Shown one piece after another: positions 46,065-53,861 of a stretch of 64,000 bases of DNA. The position numbers and the translations under genes were made by a program. This stretch comes from Streptomyces sp. NRRL S-1022 (GTDB lineage: Bacteria; Actinomycetota; Actinomycetes; Streptomycetales; Streptomycetaceae). The DNA lies in contig NZ_JOIU01000003.1 in assembly GCF_000720135.1 (NCBI RefSeq), positions 186,001-250,000 of the forward strand. The letters are read 5' to 3'. Below the pieces are notes generated by a model that saw nothing but the letters and a program-made list of their open reading frames with translations, was not told the origin of the DNA and did no database searches. Numbering within the stretch: the stretch's first letter is position 1; every line of letters begins with the position of its first letter.

Positions 46065-46741
46065 CCTCGATCTTCGAGAGCGCGATGGGCCCGGACTTCC
46101 ACCGGCTCCACCCGGCCCTGCGGCGCCGCTTCTCGGTGGGCCTGGCCGGCGGCGAGGCGTGCACCGGCCGGGGCGTGATGGACCGGATCTGGCACGGACC
46201 GGCGTTCGTCCGGCCGTTCCTCGCCCTCGGCGCCACCCGGAACATCCTGGTGCCGCGGGCCGGCCGGAACGTCCCCTTCGTGATCGAGAACGTGCCCTAC
46301 GCCGACACCTTCGGCCGTGAGACGGTGAGCTTCGTGCGCACCTTCGACCTTCCCGGCCGCGCCCGCCGCTTCGACGCGCAGATGGTGCTCGACCCCCGGG
46401 GCGACCGCGTCCTCGACTACCTCGGCACCCACCAGCACCTCGCCAGCGAACTGCACCTGCGCGCCGAGCCCGACGGCTCCCTGCTGATCCGCTCCGGCGA
46501 ACACCGCTTCCGGGAGGGGCCGGTGGACGTCCGGGTCCCCGAACTCGTCGGCGCCACGGCCGAGGTACGGGAGTCGTACGACGACACGGCCGGCCGCTTC
46601 CGCATCCGCGTGCGCGTGGTCAACCGCTGGTTCGGGCCCCTCTTCGGCTACGAGGGCTCCTTCACCGCCTCCTACAGCGACGTCCGCGCGCGGGGTGTGC
46701 GGCCCGGACTGCGGCCGGTGCGGGAGGAGGCGCGCGCATGA
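46061..46741 (+). CDS. DUF4166 domain protein, 226 aa
   Basis: Soluble protein with the DUF4166 pattern: MGPDFHRLHPALRRRFSV, GRGVMDRIWHGPAFVRPFLALGATRNILVPRAGRNVPFVIENVPYADTFGRETVSFVRTFDL, HLASELHLRAEPDGSLLIRSGEHRFREGPV. Starts within the stop of the upstream gene and its own stop overlaps the TetR start (ATGA), so all three are translationally coupled. Function unknown; DUF4166 is sometimes fused to saccharopine-dehydrogenase-like or NAD-binding domains, suggesting a lipid or quinone-related role. Confidence 0.8.
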   Translation: MTSIFESAMGPDFHRLHPALRRRFSVGLAGGEACTGRGVMDRIWHGPAFVRPFLALGATRNILVPRAGRNVPFVIENVPYADTFGRETVSFVRTFDLPGRARRFDAQMVLDPRGDRVLDYLGTHQHLASELHLRAEPDGSLLIRSGEHRFREGPVDVRVPELVGATAEVRESYDDTAGRFRIRVRVVNRWFGPLFGYEGSFTASYSDVRARGVRPGLRPVREEARA

Positions 46742-47418
46742 GCCCCGAGACGGCGAAGTCGCAGGAGACCAAGACGAAGCTGCTGGAGGGCGCCCTGCGG
46801 ACGCTCACCGAACAGGGCATCGCAAGGACGTCGGCCCGTACGGTGGCGGCGGCGGCCGGTGTCAACCAGGCGCTCGTCTTCTACCACTTCGGATCGGTGG
46901 ACGAACTGCTCGCCGCGGCCTGCCGGTACGGCGCGGAGAAGGCCGTGGGCCGGTACCGGGAGCGGCTCGCCGCGGTGGGCTCGCTGTCGGAGCTCCTCGC
47001 CGTCGGGCGGGAGATCCACGAGCACGAGCGGGCCGGGGGCCATGTGGCGCTGCTCGGCCAGCTGCTGGCGGGGGCCCCGGCCCACCCGGCCGTCGGCCCG
47101 GCCACGGCCGCCGGCCTCCAGCTGTGGATCACCGAGATCGAGCAGGTGCTGCGGCGGGTGCTGGCGGCGACACCGCTCGGGGAGTTCGCCGACCCGGTGG
47201 GACTGGCGCGGGCCGTCGCGGCGGCGTTCGTGGGCATCGAGCTGTACGAGGGGGTGGACGAGGCCGGGGCGGGCGCGGCGCTGGACGCCCTGGAGCAGCT
47301 GGGGGCGCTGGTCGGCGCGGTGGAGTCCCTGGGGCCGGTGGCCCAGCGGGCCGTGCGCCACCATCTGCGGCGGCGGGGGCGGGGCCCCCGGCCCGACGGC
47401 CCCGGCTCGGGCCCCTGA
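46738..47418 (+). CDS. TetR family regulator, probable autorepressor of the operon, 226 aa
   Basis: Helix-turn-helix ARTSARTVAAAAGVNQALVFYHFGSVDELLAAA (about residues 20-52). C-terminal ligand domain generic; the tail after residue 205 is Arg/Gly/Pro-rich. It is the third gene of the 45315-47418 operon. By position it is the best candidate to bind the twin palindromes at 45229-45290. The end of its coding region runs into an ArsR remnant on the opposite strand. Confidence 0.9.
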   Translation: MSPETAKSQETKTKLLEGALRTLTEQGIARTSARTVAAAAGVNQALVFYHFGSVDELLAAACRYGAEKAVGRYRERLAAVGSLSELLAVGREIHEHERAGGHVALLGQLLAGAPAHPAVGPATAAGLQLWITEIEQVLRRVLAATPLGEFADPVGLARAVAAAFVGIELYEGVDEAGAGAALDALEQLGALVGAVESLGPVAQRAVRHHLRRRGRGPRPDGPGSGP

Positions 47419-47572
47419 CGTCAGCGCCATCCCCAGGGGTGTCCCTTCGTGCAGCACCCGGTGGCCGTAGCGGCGGGCGGTCAGGAGGCCCGCGTCCGGC
47501 AGGGTCGTCAGGTGGGCCGACCCCGAGGACGGGGCCAGGCCCAGGCGGTGGGCGAGGGTGCTGGTGGTTGCC
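47419..47572 (-). pseudogene. Remnant of an ArsR/DUF5937-type winged-helix regulator
   Basis: Minus-strand frame gives TSTLAHRLGLAPSSGSAHLTTLPDAGLLTARRYGHRVLHEGTPLG, the end of a typical winged helix-turn-helix; the N-terminal two thirds of the gene is missing. It abuts the decayed MFS gene head to head, and both remnants suggest one deletion removed the junction. Confidence 0.6.
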
Positions 47573-48094
47573 GGGGCTGCCGCCCGCGTTTCCGGGCGTG
47601 CCCGAGGCCCTCGCCGCGCCGTACGCCGGCGCCCTCGGCAGCGGTCCCGCCGGTCTCGGCCTGTGCGCGCCCTGCCCGTCGGCACGGTGGCCGGAGCTGT
47701 TCGCCGGGTCCCGGCTGCCGCCCGCGGCCCGCGCACGCGTGGGGCTCCCGCTGCTGCGCCTGTGCCTGCTGCCGTACCTCGGCTACGCCCTGCGTCCCGG
47801 GCTCGCCGTTCCCTCTGCTGCTCCTGCTGCTGTCCGGGGCCGCGTCGGCGTGCACCACCGGGCCTGGACCGGTGGTTCGTGCGAGCCGTGCCGGAGGAGC
47901 TGCGCGGGCGGGCCCTGACCGTGCTGAGCGCCGGACCGCTGACCGTGCAGGGTGTCGGCATGGCGCTGGCGGGGCCGGCCGCCCTGGTGGCAGGGGTGCG
48001 GGCGGCCGGGGTGCTCGGTGTGCTGAGCTGCGGCGCGCTCGCCCTGGGCGCCCGTGCGCGAACGGCGGGCGACCGAAACGCGAGACGGAGCTGA
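47573..48094 (+). pseudogene. Decayed MFS transporter gene, C-terminal part in shifted frames
   Basis: Three plus-strand frames carry consecutive pieces of an MFS protein: EALAAPYAGALGSGPAGLGL (about 47605-47665), then ELFAGSRLPPAARARVGLPLL and YLGYALRPGLA to about 47810, LLLLLLSGAASACTTG (about 47812-47860), and LDRWFVRAVPEELRGRALTV...QGVGMALAGP (47866-48000). At least three frame changes separate them. The first half of the gene is missing. The 709-bp stretch 47419-48127 therefore holds no intact gene. Confidence 0.7.
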
Positions 48095-48104
48095 CCGGCA
48101 TATG

Positions 48105-48119
48105 ACCGGCCGGTAGGGT
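48105..48119 (+). promoter_or_regulatory. Operator and leaderless -10 of the MarR gene
   Basis: The perfect palindrome ACCGGCCGGT (48105-48114) abuts the -10 box TAGGGT (48114-48119), which is eight bases before GTG 48128. CTGACC at 48091-48096 fits as -35 with 17-bp spacing. Confidence 0.55.
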
Positions 48120-48127
48120 CTGAAGAC

Positions 48128-48637
48128 GTGCCGAAGCCTCTCAGTCTTCCGTTCGACCCCATCGCCCGCGCCGACGAGCTCTGGAAGCAGCGCTGGGGGA
48201 ACGTGCCGTCCATGTCCGCGATCACCTCGATCATGCGGGCCCAGCAGATCCTGCTCGCCGAGGTGGACGCGGTGGTCAAGCCGTACGGGCTGACGTTCGC
48301 CCGCTACGAGGCACTGGTGCTGCTCACCTTCTCCAAGGCCGGCGAGCTGCCGATGTCCAAGATCGGCGAGCGGCTGATGGTGCATCCCACGTCGGTGACG
48401 AACACCGTGGACCGGCTGGTCAGGTCCGGGCTGGTCGCCAAGCGGCCCAATCCCAACGACGGCCGCGGCACCCTCGCCGTCATCACCGACAAGGGCCGCG
48501 AGGTGGTCGACGCGGCCACCCGCGACCTGATGGCGATGGACTTCGGGCTCGGGGTCTACGACGCGGAGGAGTGCCGGGAGATCTTCGCGATGCTCCGTCC
48601 GCTGCGGATCGCGGCACACGACTTCGACGAGCAGTGA
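48128..48637 (+). CDS. MarR family regulator, 169 aa
   Basis: Winged-helix protein: YEALVLLTFSKAGELPMSKIGERLMVHPTSVTNTVDRLVRSGLVAKRPNPNDGRGTLAVITDKGREVV (about residues 60-130). A long N-terminal helix MRAQQILLAEVDAVVKPYGLTFARY precedes it. No close structural target besides itself; a DUF3817 gene follows after 43 bp. Distance and -10 position indicate a leaderless, probably autoregulated transcript. Confidence 0.92.
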   Translation: MPKPLSLPFDPIARADELWKQRWGNVPSMSAITSIMRAQQILLAEVDAVVKPYGLTFARYEALVLLTFSKAGELPMSKIGERLMVHPTSVTNTVDRLVRSGLVAKRPNPNDGRGTLAVITDKGREVVDAATRDLMAMDFGLGVYDAEECREIFAMLRPLRIAAHDFDEQ

Positions 48638-48667
48638 CCCGGGGCAAGATCTCCCGGAACGGGTGGT

Positions 48668-48673
48668 TACGCT
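48668..48673 (+). promoter_or_regulatory. -10 box before the second DUF3817 gene
   Basis: TACGCT lies seven bases before ATG 48681, without a ribosome-binding site, as for other leaderless genes in this window. Confidence 0.4.
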
Positions 48674-48680
48674 CGACTCC

Positions 48681-49019
48681 ATGAAAAAAAGCGTGCTGAC
48701 CCGCTACCGCGTCATGGCCTACACCACCGGCGTGCTGCTGGTGCTGCTCTGCCTGAGCATGATCGCGAAGTACGGGCTCGACGTCGACGGGGCCGCCGAC
48801 TTCACCCGGGTCGTCGCCATCGCGCACGGCTGGCTGTACGTCGTCTACCTGGTCTTCGCCTTCGACCTGGGCTCCAAGGCGAAGATGCCGGTCGGGCGCC
48901 AGCTCTGGGTGCTGCTCGCGGGGACCATCCCCACCGCCGCCTTCTTCGTGGAGCGGAAGATCAGCCGCGAGCTGGAGGGCCGGGTCGCCGACGGGTCCCC
49001 GGCCGTCGCCAAGGTCTAG
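48681..49019 (+). CDS. DUF3817 family membrane protein (paralogue), 112 aa
   Basis: Three membrane helices: VMAYTTGVLLVLLCLSMIAKY, VVAIAHGWLYVVYLVFAFDLGSKAKM, LWVLLAGTIPTAAFFVERKISRELEGRV. The helix 2 IAHGWLYVVYLVFAFD and the PTAAFFVERK end match the family and the copy at 44534 ([27 protein letters not shown]). Function unknown. It lies downstream of the MarR gene and upstream of icmA, each with its own promoter. Confidence 0.88.
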   Translation: MKKSVLTRYRVMAYTTGVLLVLLCLSMIAKYGLDVDGAADFTRVVAIAHGWLYVVYLVFAFDLGSKAKMPVGRQLWVLLAGTIPTAAFFVERKISRELEGRVADGSPAVAKV

Positions 49020-49062
49020 CGGGTACCGCCGTACGGACGCCGTGCGGCGGTCTGCCATCGAC

Positions 49063-49086
49063 ATTTACTAGGACGTCCTAGTAAAT
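49063..49086. promoter_or_regulatory. 24-bp perfect palindrome in the icmA promoter
   Basis: Arms ATTTACTAGGAC (49063-49074) and GTCCTAGTAAAT (49075-49086). It fills the spacer between TCGACA (49058-49063) and the -10 TAAATT (49082-49087), which is seven bases before ATG 49095. A TetR-type repressor bound here would block RNA polymerase. Its gene is not certain; a TetR gene is convergent with icmA. Confidence 0.8.
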
Positions 49087-49094
49087 TCGAGGGT

Positions 49095-50795
49095 ATGGAC
49101 GCTCACGCCATCGAGGAAGGCCGCCGACGCTGGCAGGCCCGCTACGACGCCGCGCGCAAGCGCGACGCGGACTTCACCACGCTCTCCGGCGATCCCGTGG
49201 AGCCGGTGTACGGGCCCCGGCCGGGTGACACGTACGAGGGATTCGAGCGGATCGGCTGGCCCGGGGAGTACCCCTACACGCGCGGGCTCCATCCGACCGG
49301 CTACCGCGGACGGACCTGGACGATCCGCCAGTTCGCCGGCTTCGGCAACGCCGAGCAGACCAACGAGCGGTACAAGATGATCCTCGCCGCCGGCGGCGGG
49401 GGCCTGTCGGTCGCCTTCGACATGCCGACGCTCATGGGCCGCGACTCCGACGACCCGCGCTCGCTCGGCGAGGTCGGGCACTGCGGGGTCGCCATCGACT
49501 CGGCCGCCGACATGGAGGTGCTGTTCAAGGACATCCCGCTGGGGGACGTGACGACGTCCATGACCATCAGCGGGCCGGCCGTGCCGGTCTTCTGCATGTA
49601 CCTGGTCGCCGCCGAACGGCAGGGTGTGGACCCGGCGGTGCTCAACGGCACCCTCCAGACCGACATCTTCAAGGAGTACATCGCCCAGAAGGAGTGGCTC
49701 TTCCAGCCGGAGCCCCATCTGCGGCTCATCGGCGACCTGATGGAGCACTGCGCGGCGGGCATCCCCGCGTACAAGCCGCTGTCCGTGTCCGGGTACCACA
49801 TCCGGGAGGCGGGGGCCACGGCCGCGCAGGAGCTGGCGTACACGCTCGCGGACGGGTTCGGGTACGTCGAGCTGGGGCTCAGCCGCGGTCTCGACGTCGA
49901 CGTCTTCGCCCCCGGCCTGTCCTTCTTCTTCGACGCGCACGTCGACTTCTTCGAGGAGATCGCCAAGTTCCGCGCGGCCCGGCGCATCTGGGCCCGGTGG
50001 ATGCGGGACGTGTACGGCGCGAAGAGCGACAAGGCGCAGTGGCTGCGGTTCCACACCCAGACCGCGGGTGTCTCGCTGACCGCCCAGCAGCCGTACAACA
50101 ACGTGGTGCGCACGGCCGTGGAGGCGCTGGCCGCCGTGCTCGGCGGGACCAACTCGCTGCACACCAACGCGCTGGACGAGACCCTCGCGCTGCCCAGCGA
50201 GCAGGCCGCGGAGATCGCGCTGCGGACCCAGCAGGTGCTGATGGAGGAGACCGGGGTCGCCAACGTGGCCGATCCGCTCGGCGGTTCCTGGTACGTCGAG
50301 CAGCTGACGGACCGGATCGAGGCGGACGCGGAGAAGATCTTCGAGCAGATCAAGGAGCGCGGGCTGCGGGCTCACCCGGACGGGCGACACCCGATCGGGC
50401 CCATCACGTCCGGGATCCTGCGCGGCATCGAGGACGGCTGGTTCACCGGGGAGATCGCCGAGTCCGCGTTCCGGTACCAGCAGGCGCTGGAGAAGGGCGA
50501 GAAGAGGGTCGTCGGCGTCAACGTCCACACCGGCTCCGTCACCGGGGACCTGGAGATCCTGCGGGTCAGCCACGAGGTGGAGCGCGAGCAGGTGCGGGTC
50601 CTCGCCGAGCGCAAGGCCGCGCGGGACGAGGCGGCGGTGCGCGAGGCGCTGGACGGGATGCTGGCCGCGGCGCGGTCCGGGGCCAACATGATCGAGCCGA
50701 TGCTCCGGGCCGTGCGGGCCGAGGCGACGCTGGGCGAGATCTGCGGGGTGCTGCGGGACGAGTGGGGCGTGTACACCGAGCCCCCCGGCTTCTAG
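49095..50795 (+). CDS. icmA: Isobutyryl-CoA mutase large subunit, 566 aa
   Basis: Substrate-binding TIM-barrel subunit of an adenosylcobalamin mutase that isomerises isobutyryl- and n-butyryl-CoA. Its length equals the known 566-aa IcmA, and it lacks the C-terminal B12 domain, which a separate small subunit (IcmB) supplies. Two residues that distinguish IcmA from methylmalonyl-CoA mutase are present: Phe80 in TIRQFAGF and Gln198 in AQKE. A short leader or leaderless start follows the palindrome. Its stop overlaps the TetR stop on the other strand. It needs the PduO and MeaB proteins also encoded in this window. Confidence 0.95.
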   Translation: MDAHAIEEGRRRWQARYDAARKRDADFTTLSGDPVEPVYGPRPGDTYEGFERIGWPGEYPYTRGLHPTGYRGRTWTIRQFAGFGNAEQTNERYKMILAAGGGGLSVAFDMPTLMGRDSDDPRSLGEVGHCGVAIDSAADMEVLFKDIPLGDVTTSMTISGPAVPVFCMYLVAAERQGVDPAVLNGTLQTDIFKEYIAQKEWLFQPEPHLRLIGDLMEHCAAGIPAYKPLSVSGYHIREAGATAAQELAYTLADGFGYVELGLSRGLDVDVFAPGLSFFFDAHVDFFEEIAKFRAARRIWARWMRDVYGAKSDKAQWLRFHTQTAGVSLTAQQPYNNVVRTAVEALAAVLGGTNSLHTNALDETLALPSEQAAEIALRTQQVLMEETGVANVADPLGGSWYVEQLTDRIEADAEKIFEQIKERGLRAHPDGRHPIGPITSGILRGIEDGWFTGEIAESAFRYQQALEKGEKRVVGVNVHTGSVTGDLEILRVSHEVEREQVRVLAERKAARDEAAVREALDGMLAAARSGANMIEPMLRAVRAEATLGEICGVLRDEWGVYTEPPGF

Positions 50796-51421
50796 CCGCC
50801 CTCGGCCGGCGGGGAGGCGAGGCCCAGCAGGAGCAGCCGGGTGAAGGTGCGCACCCAGTGTTCGTCCGCCGGTTTGCCGCTCACCAGGGTGCGGTGCACC
50901 ACCGCGCCCGCGACCACGTCGAAGATGAGGTCCACGATGCGGGCGGACTCGCCCGGGTCCGGTTCCGGCGGGAGTTCGCCCCGCCGCTGGGCCCGGGCGC
51001 GGCCCTCCAGGACCAGGCGCAGCTGGCGGTCCACGATGGAGGCGCGGATGCGTTCGCGCAGGGCGTCGTCGCGGGTGGCCTCGGCGACCACCGCCATCAG
51101 GCCACTCTTGGCCTCCGGCCGGGCCAGGATCGCGGCGAACTGGAGCACGACGCCCTCGATGTCGGCGGCGAGGCTGCCCCGGTCGGGCAGCTCCAGCTCG
51201 TCGAAGAGTTCCGCCACGGCGTCCACGACCAGTTCGTTCTTGCCCGCCCAGCGGCGGTAGAGCGTGGTCTTCGCAACCCCGGCCCGCGTGGCGACGTCTC
51301 CCAGGGTGAGCTTGGACCAGCCGAGTTCGACCAGAGCCTCCCGGGTCGCGGCCAGGATCGCGGTGTCCGCGGCGGCGCTGCGCGGGCGTCCGGTACGGCT
51401 GGCGGGGGTGCGGCTCTGCAT
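50792..51421 (-). CDS. TetR family regulator, 209 aa
   Basis: Helix-turn-helix LTLGDVATRAGVAKTTLYRRWAGKNELV (about residues 37-64). Generic ligand-binding domain. Convergent with icmA, sharing the four bases CTAG in overlapping stops. A -10 box TATGGT (51428-51433, minus strand) lies six bases before the ATG (leaderless). The 17-bp palindrome at 51505-51521 is its closest candidate operator, and it may also control the thioredoxin-TPR gene. Whether it acts on icmA is open. Confidence 0.92.
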   Translation of the reverse strand: MQSRTPASRTGRPRSAAADTAILAATREALVELGWSKLTLGDVATRAGVAKTTLYRRWAGKNELVVDAVAELFDELELPDRGSLAADIEGVVLQFAAILARPEAKSGLMAVVAEATRDDALRERIRASIVDRQLRLVLEGRARAQRRGELPPEPDPGESARIVDLIFDVVAGAVVHRTLVSGKPADEHWVRTFTRLLLLGLASPPAEGG

Positions 51422-51504
51422 GCCACGACCATAACCGGCGGGATCTGTGCGGTCGTGAGGGAGATCACCGGGGTGTGGTGTCGCGGGGTGCCCTCATGGC
51501 ATTA

Positions 51505-51521
51505 CGCTACGAGTCGTAGCG
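51505..51521. promoter_or_regulatory. 17-bp TetR-type palindrome between tetR and the thioredoxin-TPR gene
   Basis: CGCTACGA-G-TCGTAGCG is a perfect palindrome, in the 209-bp divergent gap. It lies about 84 bp from the TetR start and 110 bp from the other gene. Confidence 0.6.
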
Positions 51522-51630
51522 AAAGCTCGTGAGGGACGTACGCGGGCGACGACCGAGGCGTGGGGTGGGGACCCGGCGCCGCACATCGCTTTTTTTTCGC
51601 TCAGGCGCGGGATCGGGGGAGGATAGACGC

Positions 51631-52602
51631 ATGCAGCCACGGAACATGTCCATGAGCGGTGTCGTCGACCTCGCCGCGGTGAAGGCGGCCCAAGAGGCCA
51701 AGGCCAAGGCCGAGCAGGCGCGCGCCGAAGCCGCCCGGCGGGGCGGGACGGGAGCCGTCTCCCCGGCCGATCTCGTCATCGACGTCGATGAGGCAGGGTT
51801 CGAACGGGACATCCTGCAACGCTCCGCCGAAGTGCCCGTCGTCATCGACTTCTGGGCCGAGTGGTGCGAGCCCTGCAAGCAGCTGAGCCCGGTCCTGGAG
51901 CGGCTGGCCGTCGAGTACGACGGGCGCTTCCTGCTCGCCCGGATCGACGTCGACGCCAACCAGATGCTGATGCAGCAGTTCGGGATCCAGGGCATCCCGG
52001 CCGTCTTCGCCGTGGTGGCCGGACAGGCGCTGCCGCTGTTCCAGGGGGCGGCCGGCGAGCAGCAGATCCGGCAGACCCTGGACCAGCTGGTGCAGGTCGC
52101 CGAGGAGCGCTTCGGTCTGACCGGCCTGACCGTCGACCCGGAGGCCGAGCCGGGCGGTGCCGTCGGGGCCGAGGCGCCCGAGGGGCCGTACGAAGCCGCC
52201 CTGAACGCCGCCGCCCGGGCGCTGGACGCGGGCGACCTGGGCGGGGCGGTCCAGGCGTACAAGAACGTGCTGGCCGAGGACCCGGGCCACCCGGAGGCCA
52301 AGCTGGGCCTGGCGCAGGCCGAGTTGCTCCAGCGGGTGCAGGGCGCGGACCCGCAGAAGGTGCGCCAGGAGGCCGCCGAGAAGCCGAAGGACATCCAGGC
52401 GCAGATCGCCGCCGCCGACCTGGACCTGGTGGGCGGTCATGTCGAGGACGCCTTCGGACGGCTGATCGAGACCGTGCAGCGCACGGCGGGCGACGACCGG
52501 GACGCGGTACGGCGCCGGCTGCTGGAGCTGTTCGAGGTCGTGGGCCAGGACGACCCGCGCGTGGTGGGTGCGCGCCGTGCCCTCGCGCGCGCCCTGTTCT
52601 GA
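51631..52602 (+). CDS. Thioredoxin-TPR co-chaperone of the YbbN/CnoX family, 323 aa
   Basis: The thioredoxin domain (about residues 48-160) has WCEPCK with both active-site cysteines (Cys79, Cys82), unlike E. coli YbbN, where one is lost. A helical C-terminal part of about 150 residues (ALNAAARALDAGDLGGAVQAYKNVLAEDPGHPEAKLGLAQAEL...) is TPR-like. YbbN-type proteins hold oxidised clients for chaperones. A GGGGGAGG ribosome-binding site precedes ATG 51631. Terminated by a hairpin at 52617-52637. Confidence 0.9.
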   Translation: MQPRNMSMSGVVDLAAVKAAQEAKAKAEQARAEAARRGGTGAVSPADLVIDVDEAGFERDILQRSAEVPVVIDFWAEWCEPCKQLSPVLERLAVEYDGRFLLARIDVDANQMLMQQFGIQGIPAVFAVVAGQALPLFQGAAGEQQIRQTLDQLVQVAEERFGLTGLTVDPEAEPGGAVGAEAPEGPYEAALNAAARALDAGDLGGAVQAYKNVLAEDPGHPEAKLGLAQAELLQRVQGADPQKVRQEAAEKPKDIQAQIAAADLDLVGGHVEDAFGRLIETVQRTAGDDRDAVRRRLLELFEVVGQDDPRVVGARRALARALF

Positions 52603-52616
52603 CCTGTCGCTAAACG

Positions 52617-52637
52617 CCCCGGCATGTGGTGCCGGGG
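52617..52637 (+). terminator. Terminator after the thioredoxin-TPR gene
   Basis: CCCCGGCA (52617-52624) pairs with TGCCGGGG (52630-52637) around a TGTGG loop, 14 bp after the stop. Confidence 0.75.
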
Positions 52638-52675
52638 TGAAAGGTTCGCCGACGAGGTGTCACGGCGACCGCGCT

Positions 52676-52692
52676 TTACCAAATCTTGGTAA
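52676..52692. promoter_or_regulatory. Palindrome TTACCAA-ATC-TTGGTAA
   Basis: A perfect 17-bp palindrome, first of a series in the 620-bp control region (52603-53222) upstream of the three-gene envelope module. Confidence 0.5.
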
Positions 52693-52704
52693 TCGCGGGC
52701 GCTG

Positions 52705-52717
52705 TTACTGCGAGTAA
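52705..52717. promoter_or_regulatory. TTACT-GCG-AGTAA motif
   Basis: First TTACT-N-AGTAA palindrome (3-bp centre). It belongs to the same motif type as the site at 52832-52849 and is 12 bp after the previous palindrome. Confidence 0.5.
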
Positions 52718-52721
52718 ATCG

Positions 52722-52763
52722 AAGCCGTTGATCTGTCTGGATTCGTCCAGCGATCAACGGCTT
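52722..52763. other. Long two-part hairpin in the control region
   Basis: AAGCCGTTGATC (52722-52733) pairs with GATCAACGGCTT (52752-52763), and the interior pairs CTGGA with TCCAG around a TTCG tetraloop. TTT follows. It may be a terminator, or a small RNA or leader structure. Confidence 0.55.
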
Positions 52764-52831
52764 TGCTCTGCCCAACGGCACCACCGAGCGTGGCGCTCCG
52801 AGACCGGCCGGTCGTCCTCCGGTTATCCGGC

Positions 52832-52849
52832 CGTTACTAGCCAGTAACG
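52832..52849. promoter_or_regulatory. 18-bp palindrome CGTTACT-AGCC-AGTAACG
   Basis: The second and longer TTACT-N4-AGTAA site; its arms are perfect over 7 bp. GACCGGCCGGTC (52802-52813) lies 19 bp upstream. A repressor or activator of the module starting at 53223 is likely. Confidence 0.6.
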
Positions 52850-52997
52850 AACCCCCTTGTGTCCGGGCCGAGAATGCACCACGATCGGCGACGCTCGGTC
52901 CATTCCCGTACCCCGGCACCCGGTCGGGTCACGGGAGACTCTGGGTCCCCACCGAGCAGAGCCGGCGGCAGTGGCGCCGGGTCTAGGGCAGGGGGGT

Positions 52998-53015
52998 CTT
53001 CACCGGCCGGTGAAG
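52998..53015. promoter_or_regulatory. 18-bp perfect palindrome CTTCACCGGCCGGTGAAG
   Basis: It lies 208 bp before the start of the secreted-protein gene, in the same non-coding region. No protein-coding gene is seen between 52603 and 53222 with normal Streptomyces codon bias. Confidence 0.55.
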
Positions 53016-53222
53016 CCTGTCCAGCAAGGTTGTGCGTGATGTGTGTCAGGCGCGACCAGTGGTTGTCGCTCGGGGGTGATCGCCGGTGATTCGGGCGCGG
53101 TACGCGCCGCCGAGCGCGGGCGCTCTCCTTTCCGAGGACGTAGCACTTCTCCCATCCCTGCCCGACTGAGCCGCCGATCGGCGAGTCCGGGCCAGGAGAT
53201 GTACGTCCGAGAAGGAGGAAAT

Positions 53223-53861
53223 ATGGAGTCCCAGGTGCGTGGCGGGACCAGATGGAAGCGGTTCGCTGTGGTCATGGTGCCCAGCGTGGCCGCCACGGCG
53301 TGTATAGGTGTCGCCCTCGCGCAGGGTGCTCTCGCCGCCTCGTTCAGCGTGTCCGGCCAGTCGTTCAAGGTGTCCGCCGACCAGCTCGTCGGCACCGGCT
53401 TCGAGCAGTACGGCGCCATCGACAGCGGCTACACGATGGACGGCAAGAAGACGGCGCACCCGGTGGCCGTCTCGGCGTTCAAGCACGCCGAGATCACCAA
53501 CCTGTGCCAGTCCGTGGTCACGCCCGACGTGCCGATCTTCGGCAACGTCAGCCTGATCCTGCGGGCCGGCGGCGCGGGCCACGACAAGGTCCAGGCCGAC
53601 AACATCTACATCGACGTTGCCGACCTCAACGCCGACGCGGTCTTCGACAACATCGACATCGGTGTGGCCGCCAAGGACGCCTCCAAGGGTCCGGGCATGA
53701 AGGGCGGCGGCGAGCAGGCCAACCCCTTCGGCTTCGCCCAGCAGGCCGACAAGGCCACGCTGTCCGACGTGAAGCAGACGGCGTGGGCGACCACGGCCGG
53801 CACCTTCAAGCTGAGCGGCCTGAAGATGTCGGTGTCGACGGGTGTCAAGGAGTGCTACTAG
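53223..53861 (+). CDS. DUF6230-type secreted/membrane protein, 212 aa
   Basis: N-terminal basic head followed by one hydrophobic stretch (residues about 13-38, MVPSVAATACIGVALAQGALAA), then an extracellular beta-rich domain (SFSVSGQSFKVSADQLVGTGFEQYGAID...) with two Cys residues (about 94 and the penultimate one) that could pair. AAGGAGG sits four bases before ATG 53223, the strongest ribosome-binding site in the window. I recall homologues called DUF6230 or, without support that I can see, cholesterol esterase; there is no Ser-His-Asp lipase motif. First gene of a three-gene module. Confidence 0.8.
   Translation: MESQVRGGTRWKRFAVVMVPSVAATACIGVALAQGALAASFSVSGQSFKVSADQLVGTGFEQYGAIDSGYTMDGKKTAHPVAVSAFKHAEITNLCQSVVTPDVPIFGNVSLILRAGGAGHDKVQADNIYIDVADLNADAVFDNIDIGVAAKDASKGPGMKGGGEQANPFGFAQQADKATLSDVKQTAWATTAGTFKLSGLKMSVSTGVKECY

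Noticed and set aside
49095..50795. Methylmalonyl-CoA mutase large subunit
   Set aside because: Phe80 and Gln198 and the 566-aa length without a B12 domain match isobutyryl-CoA mutase; methylmalonyl-CoA mutase has Tyr and Arg at these positions.
53223..53861. Cholesterol esterase annotation recalled for homologues
   Set aside because: No GxSxG or GDSL motif and no catalytic triad are visible.
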